DNA from: an uncultured bacterium
Lineage (GTDB): Bacteria > Verrucomicrobiota > Lentisphaeria > Victivallales > Victivallaceae
Assembly (NCBI GenBank): GCA_900551245.1
Contig: URVC01000039.1
Span: forward strand, 1-41,028
DNA length: 41,028 nucleotides
Reading direction: 5' to 3'
Below are positions 16,822 to 23,914 of this stretch, in pieces; position 1 is the stretch's first letter; each line of letters starts with the position of its first letter. The translations under genes and the position numbers were made by a program. A model generated the notes under the pieces. It saw nothing but the letters and a program-made list of their open reading frames with translations, was not told where the DNA came from and did no database searches.

Positions 16822-17043
16822 CGAAAGTTCCAGACTTTCGACGATAATATGCCTCATGCGAAAACCGTGTGAATTAGAGACCTCAATCTAATGGTGTCGG
16901 AGGCTTTCCGCAACCAGGATGTCTGTCGAGTCGTCTCTCTGTTCAAAAGTTCCTTCTTGCAATACCTTTCTTAAAAAATGGCGGTGAATTTCTCAACCTA
17001 ACAAACGGGCTTTTCCCCAAGGACAAGTACGAGTCGATTCACC
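16822..17043 (-). ncRNA. Candidate bridge/seek RNA of the IS110-type element
   Basis: Read on the transposase strand, three hairpins follow the transposase stop. Hairpin 1 has the stem GGTGAAT/ATTCACC (17043-17037 with 16989-16983) around a 47-base loop. Hairpin 2 has TGCGGAAA/TTTTCGCA (16912-16905 with 16864-16857, one G-U), an asymmetric internal loop of 12 and 8 bases, and a top stem ATTAGA/TCTAAT. Hairpin 3 is CGAAAGT/ACTTTCG (16840-16834 with 16828-16822). Stem, internal loop and top stem is the plan of guide loops in IS110-family RNAs. In the 3' strand of loop 1, TGTTAGGTT equals plus-strand 16613-16621 at the element edge; in loop 2, ATTCACAC equals the flank at 16592-16599. Extent and function are inferred. 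Confidence 0.5.
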
Positions 17044-17048
17044 ATATA

Positions 17049-18221
17049 TCATACCTCAATTGGTTTATTGATAATCGCGCCTTCAATCGCTTCGCCTTTG
17101 ACGATGTATCGCCATAGCGCCACCATCAGCTGTCGCGCCAATGCCACAATTGCCGTTCGGCGAATCCGCCCCTTTTGTACCAGACGGTCTTGCCATTTTT
17201 TTACCAACCAACTTTCCGGTTGCCAGCGATACCACAGCCAAGCGCATTCTATTGCCATTTTTCGTAAACTTTTTCGACCGGCTTTACTGATTCCCTGATC
17301 CCGGTTCATCGTTCCACTGGCAAACGGGCACGGTGTCAGTCCGAAAAACGCCGCAAACTGCTTGCCGCTGCCAAAGCGTCGAAAGTCACCGATCTCCCAT
17401 GGCAAATGGCGTGACAACCGTTCGCCGACTCCTTTGAATTGTTGAAGTTTCATCACCGTTTCCGCTGTATGATCTTCTCCCGCCGATTTGCGGCTATTGT
17501 CACGGTCGCGATCCTGATACTGCTGAATGATTTTTTCCCAGTCGGCCAGCTCTTTTTCAAAAAGTTCCAGTTCGGAAATCATATTCGGCAATCGTCGCAA
17601 CAGCAATTCCGGACATTCATTCCATTCCACCATTTTCGACCACTTCAAAATGGCCTTGCGCCATGCGGCGCTGGTTCGGTGAAAATCCGGTGTCGGCAAC
17701 GGTGTGCGGTCAATCAGGGCCAGCATTTGCGCATTGACCCGATTGATTGATTCCTTGATCCGGCCAAGTTCGCGTTCCGCATCCCGGCGGCCTTCCTCCG
17801 TCAAGGTCGGAATATAAACTTCCGGGATTTCGTCCGAAGGATGAAGTCCGCCAAGAAACTTCGCATCCAACTTATCTGTTTTGATCGTTTTACCGCACAT
17901 AATCACCTTCAATTTGTTGATCGGAAGAATGTGAACCCCCGCCCCGATTGCCAACATTTTCCGTGCCGGCCAGAATCCGTAGCGACCTGCTTCGTAATAC
18001 ACATCAACCTTTTTCCCGTCTTGAACATGATCCGCCACCAGTTGAAAAAGACGTTCCTCTTTGCTTAATTGCTCTTTGTCCTTCAAGCCATAATAGCTGT
18101 TTTTTCCGCTTTCCCAATCTCGGATCGCCGTCGCCCACAGCGTCCCACCCATGTCAATTCCGAAAGTTTCCTGGTTTCCAGTTTGAATTTTTTCACTAAT
18201 CGTGTTACCTTTTCTCTGCAT
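17049..18221 (-). CDS. IS110/IS1111-family DEDD transposase
   Basis: A 390-residue protein. The N-terminal RuvC-like DEDD domain has FGIDMGG, VYYEAGRYG and TIKTDKLDAKFL. The C-terminal transposase domain has LQQFKGVGERLS, then FGSGKQFAAFFGLTPCPFASG with the likely catalytic Ser, and GISKAGRKSLRKMAIECAW. Full length for the family, with no stops or frameshifts, so it may be active. I prefer ATG 18221 because GGAGG lies seven bases before it; ATG 18227 is only one base from GGAGG. The Shine-Dalgarno is complementary to the upstream arm at 18268-18277, so read-in transcripts would be silent. Confidence 0.9.
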   Translation of the reverse strand: MQRKGNTISEKIQTGNQETFGIDMGGTLWATAIRDWESGKNSYYGLKDKEQLSKEERLFQLVADHVQDGKKVDVYYEAGRYGFWPARKMLAIGAGVHILPINKLKVIMCGKTIKTDKLDAKFLGGLHPSDEIPEVYIPTLTEEGRRDAERELGRIKESINRVNAQMLALIDRTPLPTPDFHRTSAAWRKAILKWSKMVEWNECPELLLRRLPNMISELELFEKELADWEKIIQQYQDRDRDNSRKSAGEDHTAETVMKLQQFKGVGERLSRHLPWEIGDFRRFGSGKQFAAFFGLTPCPFASGTMNRDQGISKAGRKSLRKMAIECAWLWYRWQPESWLVKKWQDRLVQKGRIRRTAIVALARQLMVALWRYIVKGEAIEGAIINKPIEV

Positions 18222-18229
18222 TTCCATGC

Positions 18230-18277
18230 CTCCTTTGTCGCTTTGTTGCTGTTATTCAAAGTTACTTGACAAAGGAG
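18230..18277. promoter_or_regulatory. Hairpin covering the transposase ribosome-binding site; terminator-like on the other strand
   Basis: CTCCTTTGTC (18230-18239) and GACAAAGGAG (18268-18277) are perfect complements, with an inner stem CTTTG/CAAAG (18241-18245 with 18257-18261). On the minus-strand mRNA it hides the transposase Shine-Dalgarno. On the plus strand it is followed by seven T residues (18278-18284), so it could also stop transcription antisense to the transposase. It includes the right inverted repeat. Confidence 0.6.
18264..18273 (+). repeat. Inverted repeat near the 5' end of the IS110-type element
   Basis: ACTTGACAAA, perfect inverse of 16621-16630. Confidence 0.65.
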
Positions 18278-18390
18278 TTTTTTTCTACTCCGATTTCCCG
18301 TCACCTATACATGGTATCTCACTATACCGGAAGCTCGACGGTTTTTCTATGGACTTTATCACAAAAAACAGGATATTGTCACAAAAGATA

Positions 18391-18419
18391 TTGACTCTTT
18401 TTCCCGGGGAAGATATATT
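18391..18419 (+). promoter_or_regulatory. Promoter of the esterase-like gene
   Basis: TTGACT (18391-18396), 17-base spacer, TATATT (18414-18419), 23 bases before the start codon. Confidence 0.65.
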
Positions 18420-18442
18420 GACGGAAAAGACAGGAGAGAAGG

Positions 18443-19597
18443 ATGGATCTGACGAATACACCGTTTTGCAATGTGCGCGATTGGTACCGGGTTCCGGCGG
18501 TTTACCCGGCGGAAACGTTTCAATATTCCGGGGTTCACGCGTGTTTTCTGGAGGGGGTGCCTTACCACGGCAGGCCGACCCGCTTCTTCGCCTGGTGGAG
18601 TTTGCCGGCGGGAGCCTCGCCTGAAAATCCGGTTCCCGGCATCGTGCTGGTGCACGGCGGCGGAGGAACCGCGTTCGCCGACTGGGTGGAGCTGTGGAAC
18701 CGGCGCGGCTATGCGGCGATTGCGATGGATACCTGCGGCCATGTGCCGTGCCGGGAGCTGACGGGCTACTGTCAGCGGTGGCCCTCGCATGAACATGCCG
18801 GTCCGGCCGGATGGGGACGGATGGAACAGGCGGAACTGCCGCCGGAAGAGCAGTGGCCCTTCCATGCGATTTCCGCAGTGGTTTCGGCCCATTCGTTTCT
18901 CCGGTCCCGGCCGGGAGTCGACCCGGAACGGATCGGCGTGACCGGCATCTCCTGGGGCGGCTTCCTCACCTGCATTGCGGCGGGGGTGGATGAGCGGTTC
19001 CGTTTCGCCATTTCGGTTTACGGTTGCGGGGCGTTCAACGAATTCTCTTCTCAGCTGAACTACGAGCACCCGGATGCAACGCCGGAATTGCGCGAGCGCT
19101 GGTTTTCGCTCTGGGACCCGGTGCGTTACCTGGCCGGCGCCCGGCTGCCGGTGCTCTTTTTCTCCGGAACGAACGATTTTGCCTTCCCGCCGGATGCACT
19201 GGAACGCTCCTTCGACGCGGTTCCCGATCCGCGGAAACGGCTTTCGGTCAAGGTGGCTTACCCGCACAACCATACGGATTCCTGGAAGGAGGAGACGATT
19301 TTTGACTTCGCCAATGCGTCGTTCGCCGGCCGGGCGCTTCCGGAGCTTTCGGCTCCGTGGCGGGAGGGAAAGTACCTGGTGACCCGGCTCCGTTCCGCGG
19401 GCGAAGTGGGTTCGGTCGAATTCAACAGCACCCGGGCCGAGGGGTATTGGAGCGACCGACGCTGGAATACCATCGTGCCGGAACGTCAGGGGGATCTGCT
19501 CCGGGCGGAGATTCCGCGCGGGATGACCGCCGCCGGATTCAATCTGTTTGACCGTCAGGGCTGCTGTTGGAGCTCTCCCTTCTGGTTCCGGGAGTGA
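18443..19597 (+). CDS. Alpha/beta-hydrolase, acetyl xylan esterase/dienelactone hydrolase-like
   Basis: A 384-residue protein without a signal peptide. It shows the oxyanion-loop stretch VLVHGGGG, the nucleophile elbow GISWGG, the likely acid in FFSGTNDFAFP and the catalytic His in YPHNHTDSW, that is, a full Ser-Asp-His triad of the AXE1/DLH group. The last 80 residues form an extra beta-domain, as in several polysaccharide-locus esterases. ATG 18443 follows AGGAGAGAAGG. It has its own promoter and stands alone just beyond the insertion sequence. It probably deacetylates sugars or short oligosaccharides; the substrate is inferred. Confidence 0.75.
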   Translation: MDLTNTPFCNVRDWYRVPAVYPAETFQYSGVHACFLEGVPYHGRPTRFFAWWSLPAGASPENPVPGIVLVHGGGGTAFADWVELWNRRGYAAIAMDTCGHVPCRELTGYCQRWPSHEHAGPAGWGRMEQAELPPEEQWPFHAISAVVSAHSFLRSRPGVDPERIGVTGISWGGFLTCIAAGVDERFRFAISVYGCGAFNEFSSQLNYEHPDATPELRERWFSLWDPVRYLAGARLPVLFFSGTNDFAFPPDALERSFDAVPDPRKRLSVKVAYPHNHTDSWKEETIFDFANASFAGRALPELSAPWREGKYLVTRLRSAGEVGSVEFNSTRAEGYWSDRRWNTIVPERQGDLLRAEIPRGMTAAGFNLFDRQGCCWSSPFWFRE

Positions 19598-19690
19598 TTT
19601 TCCGGGCGCGGGGCGTCTGTTTTGGCCGGGCTGTCCGCCGCTTTCCGCCGCCGATCCGGTGAAAAAAAGAGAAAATATTGCAAGTGCCCG

Positions 19691-19718
19691 TTGAAATTTT
19701 TGCGGATAGAGGTATGCT
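19691..19718 (+). promoter_or_regulatory. Probable promoter of the ABC exporter operon
   Basis: TTGAAA (19691-19696), 16-base spacer, TATGCT (19713-19718). The leader that follows contains the tandem repeat GGAACCCAT twice. Confidence 0.45.
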
Positions 19719-19796
19719 ATAAGAAAGGCAATCGGCAAGGTCATCAGGGAAACAGAACAGCTGCGGAACCCATAGGAACCCATTTCAGGTCAATTT

Positions 19797-21587
19797 ATGG
19801 AGCGATTCAGAGAGCTGTACCGGTTTGTCCGGCCGTACCGGGGATTGCTGGGGGTAAGCATCATTTTCCACATGTGCAGCACCGGGCTCGGGCTGCTGAT
19901 GCCGCTGGTTCTCAAGGTCATCATCGACAAGGCGCTCGGCGGAGCGGATCACAGTCTGCTTTTCGTGCTCCTCGGCGGGGTGGTTCTGCTCTACTGGGTG
20001 CGGGCGTTCTTCTTCTACGCGAGCAACTACTTCACCAACTATCCGGTGCAACGGATGCTGTTCGACCTGCGCGTCCAGCTTTTCAAGCATCTGCAGAGCC
20101 TTTCGCTGCGCTTCTATCAGGAGTACCGGACCGGGAAACTCATCTCCAACATTCTGACCGACGTGGCGGCGCTGCAGGCGATGATTTCCACGGTGATCGT
20201 CGGAATGGCGTCCAACCTCTTCTCGCTGGTTTTCATCAGCATCATGTTGATTGTGCTCAGTCCGAAGCTGTCGCTGATCTGCGTGGTGATGCTGCCGGTG
20301 GTCTATTTCGTCTTCTCCAGCTTCCGGCGCTCTCTGCGTCGCCGTTCGATGATGCTGCGCGAACACATGTCGGAGGTGTCCGCCAACCTCGCCGAGGTGA
20401 TCAACGGCATCAAGGTGGTGAAGTCGTTCGGCAAGGAGCGTACGGAAAACCGGAATTTCATGGAGAAGCTCAAGCCGACCTTCGATATGTCGCTCAACCT
20501 TTCGATGCGGAGCATTTCATTGTCGATCGTGATGGACCAGCTGATGGTCTACAGTCTGGTGGCTGTGCTCGGATTCGGCGGTTACATGGTTTCCGAAGGG
20601 GAGATGTCGGTGGGGGAACTGGTGGCGTTCTACACCTACATGCAGATGTTCTTCGGGCCGGTGGCGGCTCTGACCAATTTTGCCCCGGCGATCAGCGAGG
20701 GCGGCGTCAGTGCGGAACGTCTGCTGAATCTGATGGATGCAGTCCCGGAAATCAAGGAGCGGGAGCACAGCGTCCATCTCCACCACGCGGATGGTTACGT
20801 CGTGTTCGACCGGGTGGGCTTCCAGTACGCCGCGAACCGGCCGGTGCTGGACTCTTTTTCGCTGGATATTGAACCGGGGCGGAAGGTGGCGCTGGTCGGT
20901 CCCTCCGGCTCGGGGAAGTCGACGGTGGCGAGTCTGCTGATGCGCTTTTTCGACGTCAGCCGGGGGCGGATTCTGCTCGACGGAATCGACATTCGCGATC
21001 TTTCGACCGAATCATTGCGCCGTCACATCGGCATTGTGTTGCAGGAATCCTTCCTCTTCAGCGGTACCATTGAGGAAAACATCCGCTACGGCAGACCGGG
21101 CGCCAGCTTTGAAGAGGTGGTGGAGGCCGCGAAGATGGCCAATGCCTACGAATTCATCCGCGAGCTGCCCAACGGGTTCCGCACCGAGGTCGGCGAGAAC
21201 GGCGTCTCCCTCTCCGGCGGGCAGAAGCAGCGGATTGCCATCGCCCGGACCGTGCTTCACAATCCGGCGGTGCTGATCCTCGACGAGGCGACCAGCGCGC
21301 TGGATACGATCTCGGAGGCGGTGGTGCAGCAGGCGCTGGACAAACTGATGGAGAACCGCACGACGATCATCATCGCGCACCGGCTTTCGACCGTACGCAA
21401 CGCCGACTGCATTGTGGTGCTCAAAGACGGCCGGATTGCTCAGATGGGGCGGCATGAACAGCTGCTGCTTCAGGATGGGCCGTACCGCAGTCTCTATGCG
21501 ATGCAGCTCAAGGAGCAGAAAGAGCATGACTCCCCCAACTACGAGGCCGGCCGGTTCGGGATGGCTTCGGAAGGAGGGAAGGCATGA
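19797..21587 (+). CDS. ABC exporter, fused membrane and ATPase domains (MsbA-like)
   Basis: A 596-residue half-transporter. Residues of about 15-300 contain six membrane helices of a type I exporter, and 330-575 the ATPase with Walker A GPSGSGKST, Q-loop LQESFLF, signature LSGGQKQRIAIAR, Walker B VLILDEATSALD and the H-loop IIAHRLST. It works as a dimer in the inner membrane to export lipid, peptide or drug. The N-terminal peptidase of bacteriocin exporters is absent. Its ATGA overlap with the HlyD-type gene shows they work together, which favours a type I secretion-like or efflux role over lipid A flipping. Cargo unknown. Confidence 0.88.
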   Translation: MERFRELYRFVRPYRGLLGVSIIFHMCSTGLGLLMPLVLKVIIDKALGGADHSLLFVLLGGVVLLYWVRAFFFYASNYFTNYPVQRMLFDLRVQLFKHLQSLSLRFYQEYRTGKLISNILTDVAALQAMISTVIVGMASNLFSLVFISIMLIVLSPKLSLICVVMLPVVYFVFSSFRRSLRRRSMMLREHMSEVSANLAEVINGIKVVKSFGKERTENRNFMEKLKPTFDMSLNLSMRSISLSIVMDQLMVYSLVAVLGFGGYMVSEGEMSVGELVAFYTYMQMFFGPVAALTNFAPAISEGGVSAERLLNLMDAVPEIKEREHSVHLHHADGYVVFDRVGFQYAANRPVLDSFSLDIEPGRKVALVGPSGSGKSTVASLLMRFFDVSRGRILLDGIDIRDLSTESLRRHIGIVLQESFLFSGTIEENIRYGRPGASFEEVVEAAKMANAYEFIRELPNGFRTEVGENGVSLSGGQKQRIAIARTVLHNPAVLILDEATSALDTISEAVVQQALDKLMENRTTIIIAHRLSTVRNADCIVVLKDGRIAQMGRHEQLLLQDGPYRSLYAMQLKEQKEHDSPNYEAGRFGMASEGGKA

Positions 21588-22729
21588 CCGCTCCGGTGCA
21601 CAAATCGGGATTCCGCTGGACGATGCATATCTTCGCGGTGACTGGATTTTTTCTGGTCTTTCTGGTGATTTGCGGAGTTGTGGCGCTCTTCGTCGTGGAG
21701 ATCGAGGATGTGATCTATGCGGATGGCCGCATTGTCTCCGAACTGCCGTTCGATGTGATCAGCCATGTGGACGGCAGGGTGATCCGGCTCAATTTCGAGG
21801 AGGGGGATGATGTGAAAGAGGGGGATGTGATCGCCGAGGTCGATCCCATGCAGTACGAGGAGGAGTATGTAGCAATCGAGTCGGCAATTCGCGAATACGA
21901 GGCCGAGCGCGATGTCAAGGCGGCGGAACTTGCCGCGCTGGAGAGCAATCCTCTGCCGAAAGAGCTCTGGTATGCGGAGACCAACCTGCGGGAAAGTGAA
22001 GAGCGGGCCAAGCGCACCGGGGCGCGGCTGAAACGGCTGCAGAAGCTTCGCGAGACCAACGCCATTTCGCAGAAGGAGTTCGAAGACACGGAAATCGAAA
22101 ACATCAAAACGCTGGCGGAGGTCGCCCGCGCGCGGGAAAATTATGAGAAGGTGAAATCCGGACTCGGCGAAAAGAATGTCGAGAAGGCGCGTCGCGACGT
22201 CGCGCTGGTGCAGGCGAAGATCGATGGCCGCCGGGCGGCGTTGAAACTGGCGGAGCGCCATCTGGCCGACTGCCGGATTGTTGCGCCGTCGGATGGCCGT
22301 CTGGTCAACATTCCCTGTAAATTCACCATGTATGTGGAGAAGGGGAAGGTGGCGGCGAAGATGTCCTCCGGCAAGGAGATTCATGGAATGGCCTACGTCA
22401 ACGAAGGGGTGGTCCGCAAGGTTCGCCCCGGGCAGAAGGTGCGCATTTCCAGCGGCGTCTTCAACCGGCTGGAGTTCGGCAGTTTTGAGGGGACGGTGGA
22501 GCGGGTGTATGATACGCCGGAACCCGGGCAGAGCACCACTGCCGGCACCAAATATCCGGTGGAAATCCGCATCGAGCCCCGCGGCCGCAAGCTTAAACTG
22601 GGTTCCTCGGCGGAATTTGCGATCGTCGCCGGTCGCGAACCTGTCATCTACTCGTTCCTCGGCATGTCCCGCGAAGATTTCCAGCGCCGCCGCGCCGAGC
22701 GGGAGGCGATGAAGCGGAAGCAGCAGTGA
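21584..22729 (+). CDS. HlyD-type periplasmic adaptor (membrane fusion protein)
   Basis: A 381-residue protein with a cytoplasmic tail of about 15 residues, one membrane helix (about 15-40), and a biotinyl-lipoyl-like half motif (DGRVIRLNFEEGDDVKEGDVIAEVD). A long coiled coil follows (about 90-220, rich in E, K, R and A), then the second lipoyl half (IVAPSDGRLVNI) and a beta-barrel. This is the standard adaptor that bridges an inner-membrane transporter to an outer-membrane channel. Its start overlaps the ABC gene by four bases. No TolC-type gene is present here, so the outer-membrane partner must be elsewhere. Confidence 0.85.
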   Translation: MTAPVHKSGFRWTMHIFAVTGFFLVFLVICGVVALFVVEIEDVIYADGRIVSELPFDVISHVDGRVIRLNFEEGDDVKEGDVIAEVDPMQYEEEYVAIESAIREYEAERDVKAAELAALESNPLPKELWYAETNLRESEERAKRTGARLKRLQKLRETNAISQKEFEDTEIENIKTLAEVARARENYEKVKSGLGEKNVEKARRDVALVQAKIDGRRAALKLAERHLADCRIVAPSDGRLVNIPCKFTMYVEKGKVAAKMSSGKEIHGMAYVNEGVVRKVRPGQKVRISSGVFNRLEFGSFEGTVERVYDTPEPGQSTTAGTKYPVEIRIEPRGRKLKLGSSAEFAIVAGREPVIYSFLGMSREDFQRRRAEREAMKRKQQ

Positions 22730-22808
22730 ACTGCGGGTTTTCTGCTGTTCCGGAGAATGCCGCGCCGAAATCCGGTTGATTCCCGTGCCTTTCTACCGAT
22801 CGGAACGC

Positions 22809-22836
22809 TTGAAAAGCCTTTCCGGCAAAGTATATT
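22809..22836 (+). promoter_or_regulatory. Promoter of the small PQ-loop-like gene
   Basis: TTGAAA (22809-22814), 16-base spacer, TATATT (22831-22836), 41 bases before the start. Confidence 0.55.
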
Positions 22837-22876
22837 AATTCGATTGTCATCGAAATCGGGAAAGGCAAACGAGAAA

Positions 22877-23146
22877 ATGGATATTTTTGAGGCGATCATG
22901 ATGGTCTGTTTCGGTGCGAGCTGGCCGGCTTCCATCTGCAAGACGATCAAAGTGAAAAATCCGGTGGGGAAGAGCATCATCTTCCTCTGGCTGGTCGAGA
23001 TCGGTTATCTCTCCGGAATCATCTACAAAATTTCCAATCCGGACTGGGTGATCGCCCTCTACATTCTCAACGCCCTGATGGTCGGCACCGATCTTGTCCT
23101 CACCTGTCGCTACCGCCGGATGCGCGCCCGCGGCGAACTGAAGTAG
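22877..23146 (+). CDS. Small PQ-loop/SemiSWEET-like membrane protein
   Basis: An 89-residue protein with three predicted membrane helices (about 3-20, 33-50, 57-77) and a basic C-terminal tail. The order of a small-residue/Pro helix, KTIKVKNPVGKS and a second and third helix resembles a single PQ-loop triple-helix unit, as in SemiSWEET sugar transporters, which work as dimers. ATG 22877 follows GGGAAAGG. It is monocistronic, with a strong terminator after it. It may move a small solute such as a sugar; the PQ motif itself is replaced by PA, so the call is tentative. Confidence 0.6.
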   Translation: MDIFEAIMMVCFGASWPASICKTIKVKNPVGKSIIFLWLVEIGYLSGIIYKISNPDWVIALYILNALMVGTDLVLTCRYRRMRARGELK

Positions 23147-23151
23147 AGGGC

Positions 23152-23188
23152 AAAAAAAATCCTCCGCACAAATGCGGGGGATTTTTTT
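23152..23188. terminator. Bidirectional terminator
   Basis: CCTCCGC (23161-23167) pairs with GCGGGGG (23174-23180), one G-U, extended by T/A; the stem is flanked by eight A and seven T residues. It ends both the PQ-loop gene and the convergent GT2/pseudopilin operon. Confidence 0.85.
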
Positions 23189-23209
23189 GCGGGTGAAGCG
23201 GCACCGCAA

Positions 23210-23914
23210 TCAGCGCCAGGCGGCCTCTTCCCACATGGCGCGGCTGTAGAAGGTGTTGCCGGAAATGGAGACGTTGAAGACCGGCTTGTCCTTGTCCGCC
23301 ATATGCCAGGAACAGCGGACCGTCGGGAAGAAGCTCAGGATGCTGGAGTACTTGATATCCTTGAACTGCCCCTCTACCTCACAGGTGCCGGAGCGGATGT
23401 CCTTGATCTTCTTCATCTGCCAGCTGAGCGTTTCCGAGGCGAGTTCGTCTTCCGTGCCGAACTGGCATTTGGCATCGCTGAATTCATAAAAGTAACTGAT
23501 TTTGTTGACGGCGGTATCCGGCTCGTTGTCGACATCGGTATTGGGATTGATTTTCCAATACACACCGACGTTTTCCTGCCGGTCGTAAGATTTTTCGTAC
23601 TGCGTGTCGTCAAGCCGCCGCGAGCTCCACTTTTCCGGCGCGGTGTCCGGCGGATTGCCGTCTTTGGCGCAGTGATAGATGTTGCGGCTGCTCATGTAGG
23701 TCGGGAAGAGCCGGGAGATCCACGGCGCCATCCAGTCGCGGTGATCTCCGCGGTACTGGGTCAGCGCCAGACCGAACTGTTTGAGATTGTTGAGACAGGC
23801 GGTATCGCGCGCCTTTTCCCGGGAACGGTTGAGAGCCGGCAGCAGAATGCCTGCTAAAATTGCGATAATCGCGATCACGACGAGGAGTTCAATCAGGGTA
23901 AAATTTTTTCTCAT
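23210..23914 (-). CDS. Pseudopilin (DUF1559-like) coupled to a glycosyltransferase
   Basis: A 234-residue protein starting MRKN, then FTLIELLVVIAIIAILAGILLPALN with Glu at +5. The C-terminal half is diverse and lacks a clear DGH motif; it contains several Cys and a WHMADKDK turn. The frame stays open further upstream, but the true start is ATG 23914, inside the end of the GT2 gene (ATGA overlap), so translation is coupled. Residue -1 is Asn instead of Gly. The pairing with a processive glycosyltransferase suggests that the filament or its glycan decoration is made with, or exported by, that enzyme; this is inference. Confidence 0.82.
   Translation of the reverse strand: MRKNFTLIELLVVIAIIAILAGILLPALNRSREKARDTACLNNLKQFGLALTQYRGDHRDWMAPWISRLFPTYMSSRNIYHCAKDGNPPDTAPEKWSSRRLDDTQYEKSYDRQENVGVYWKINPNTDVDNEPDTAVNKISYFYEFSDAKCQFGTEDELASETLSWQMKKIKDIRSGTCEVEGQFKDIKYSSILSFFPTVRCSWHMADKDKPVFNVSISGNTFYSRAMWEEAAWR

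Larger units (their letters stand above)
16611..18277 (-). mobile_element. IS110/IS1111-type insertion sequence
   Basis: It contains one transposase gene and about 420 bases of structured 3' non-coding DNA. Ten-base inverted repeats TTTGTCAAGT (16621-16630) and ACTTGACAAA (18264-18273) lie near the presumed ends; subterminal repeats are a feature of the IS1111 branch. Read outward, each repeat contains TTGACA, so circularisation could create a junction promoter, as described for this family. The exact ends are uncertain by some ten bases, and no target duplication is expected or seen. Confidence 0.7.

Noticed and set aside
7328..18442. CRISPR array or retron/DGR in the mobile-element region
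   Set aside because: No regularly spaced repeats, reverse transcriptase or Cas motifs; structured parts are explained by insertion sequences.
18359..19783. A 474-codon minus-strand frame
   Set aside because: Arginine/proline-rich shadow of the esterase-like gene, whose catalytic triad is clear on the plus strand.
19622..20872. A 416-codon plus-strand frame overlapping the ABC exporter
   Set aside because: Out-of-frame shadow; the exporter frame carries all ATPase motifs.
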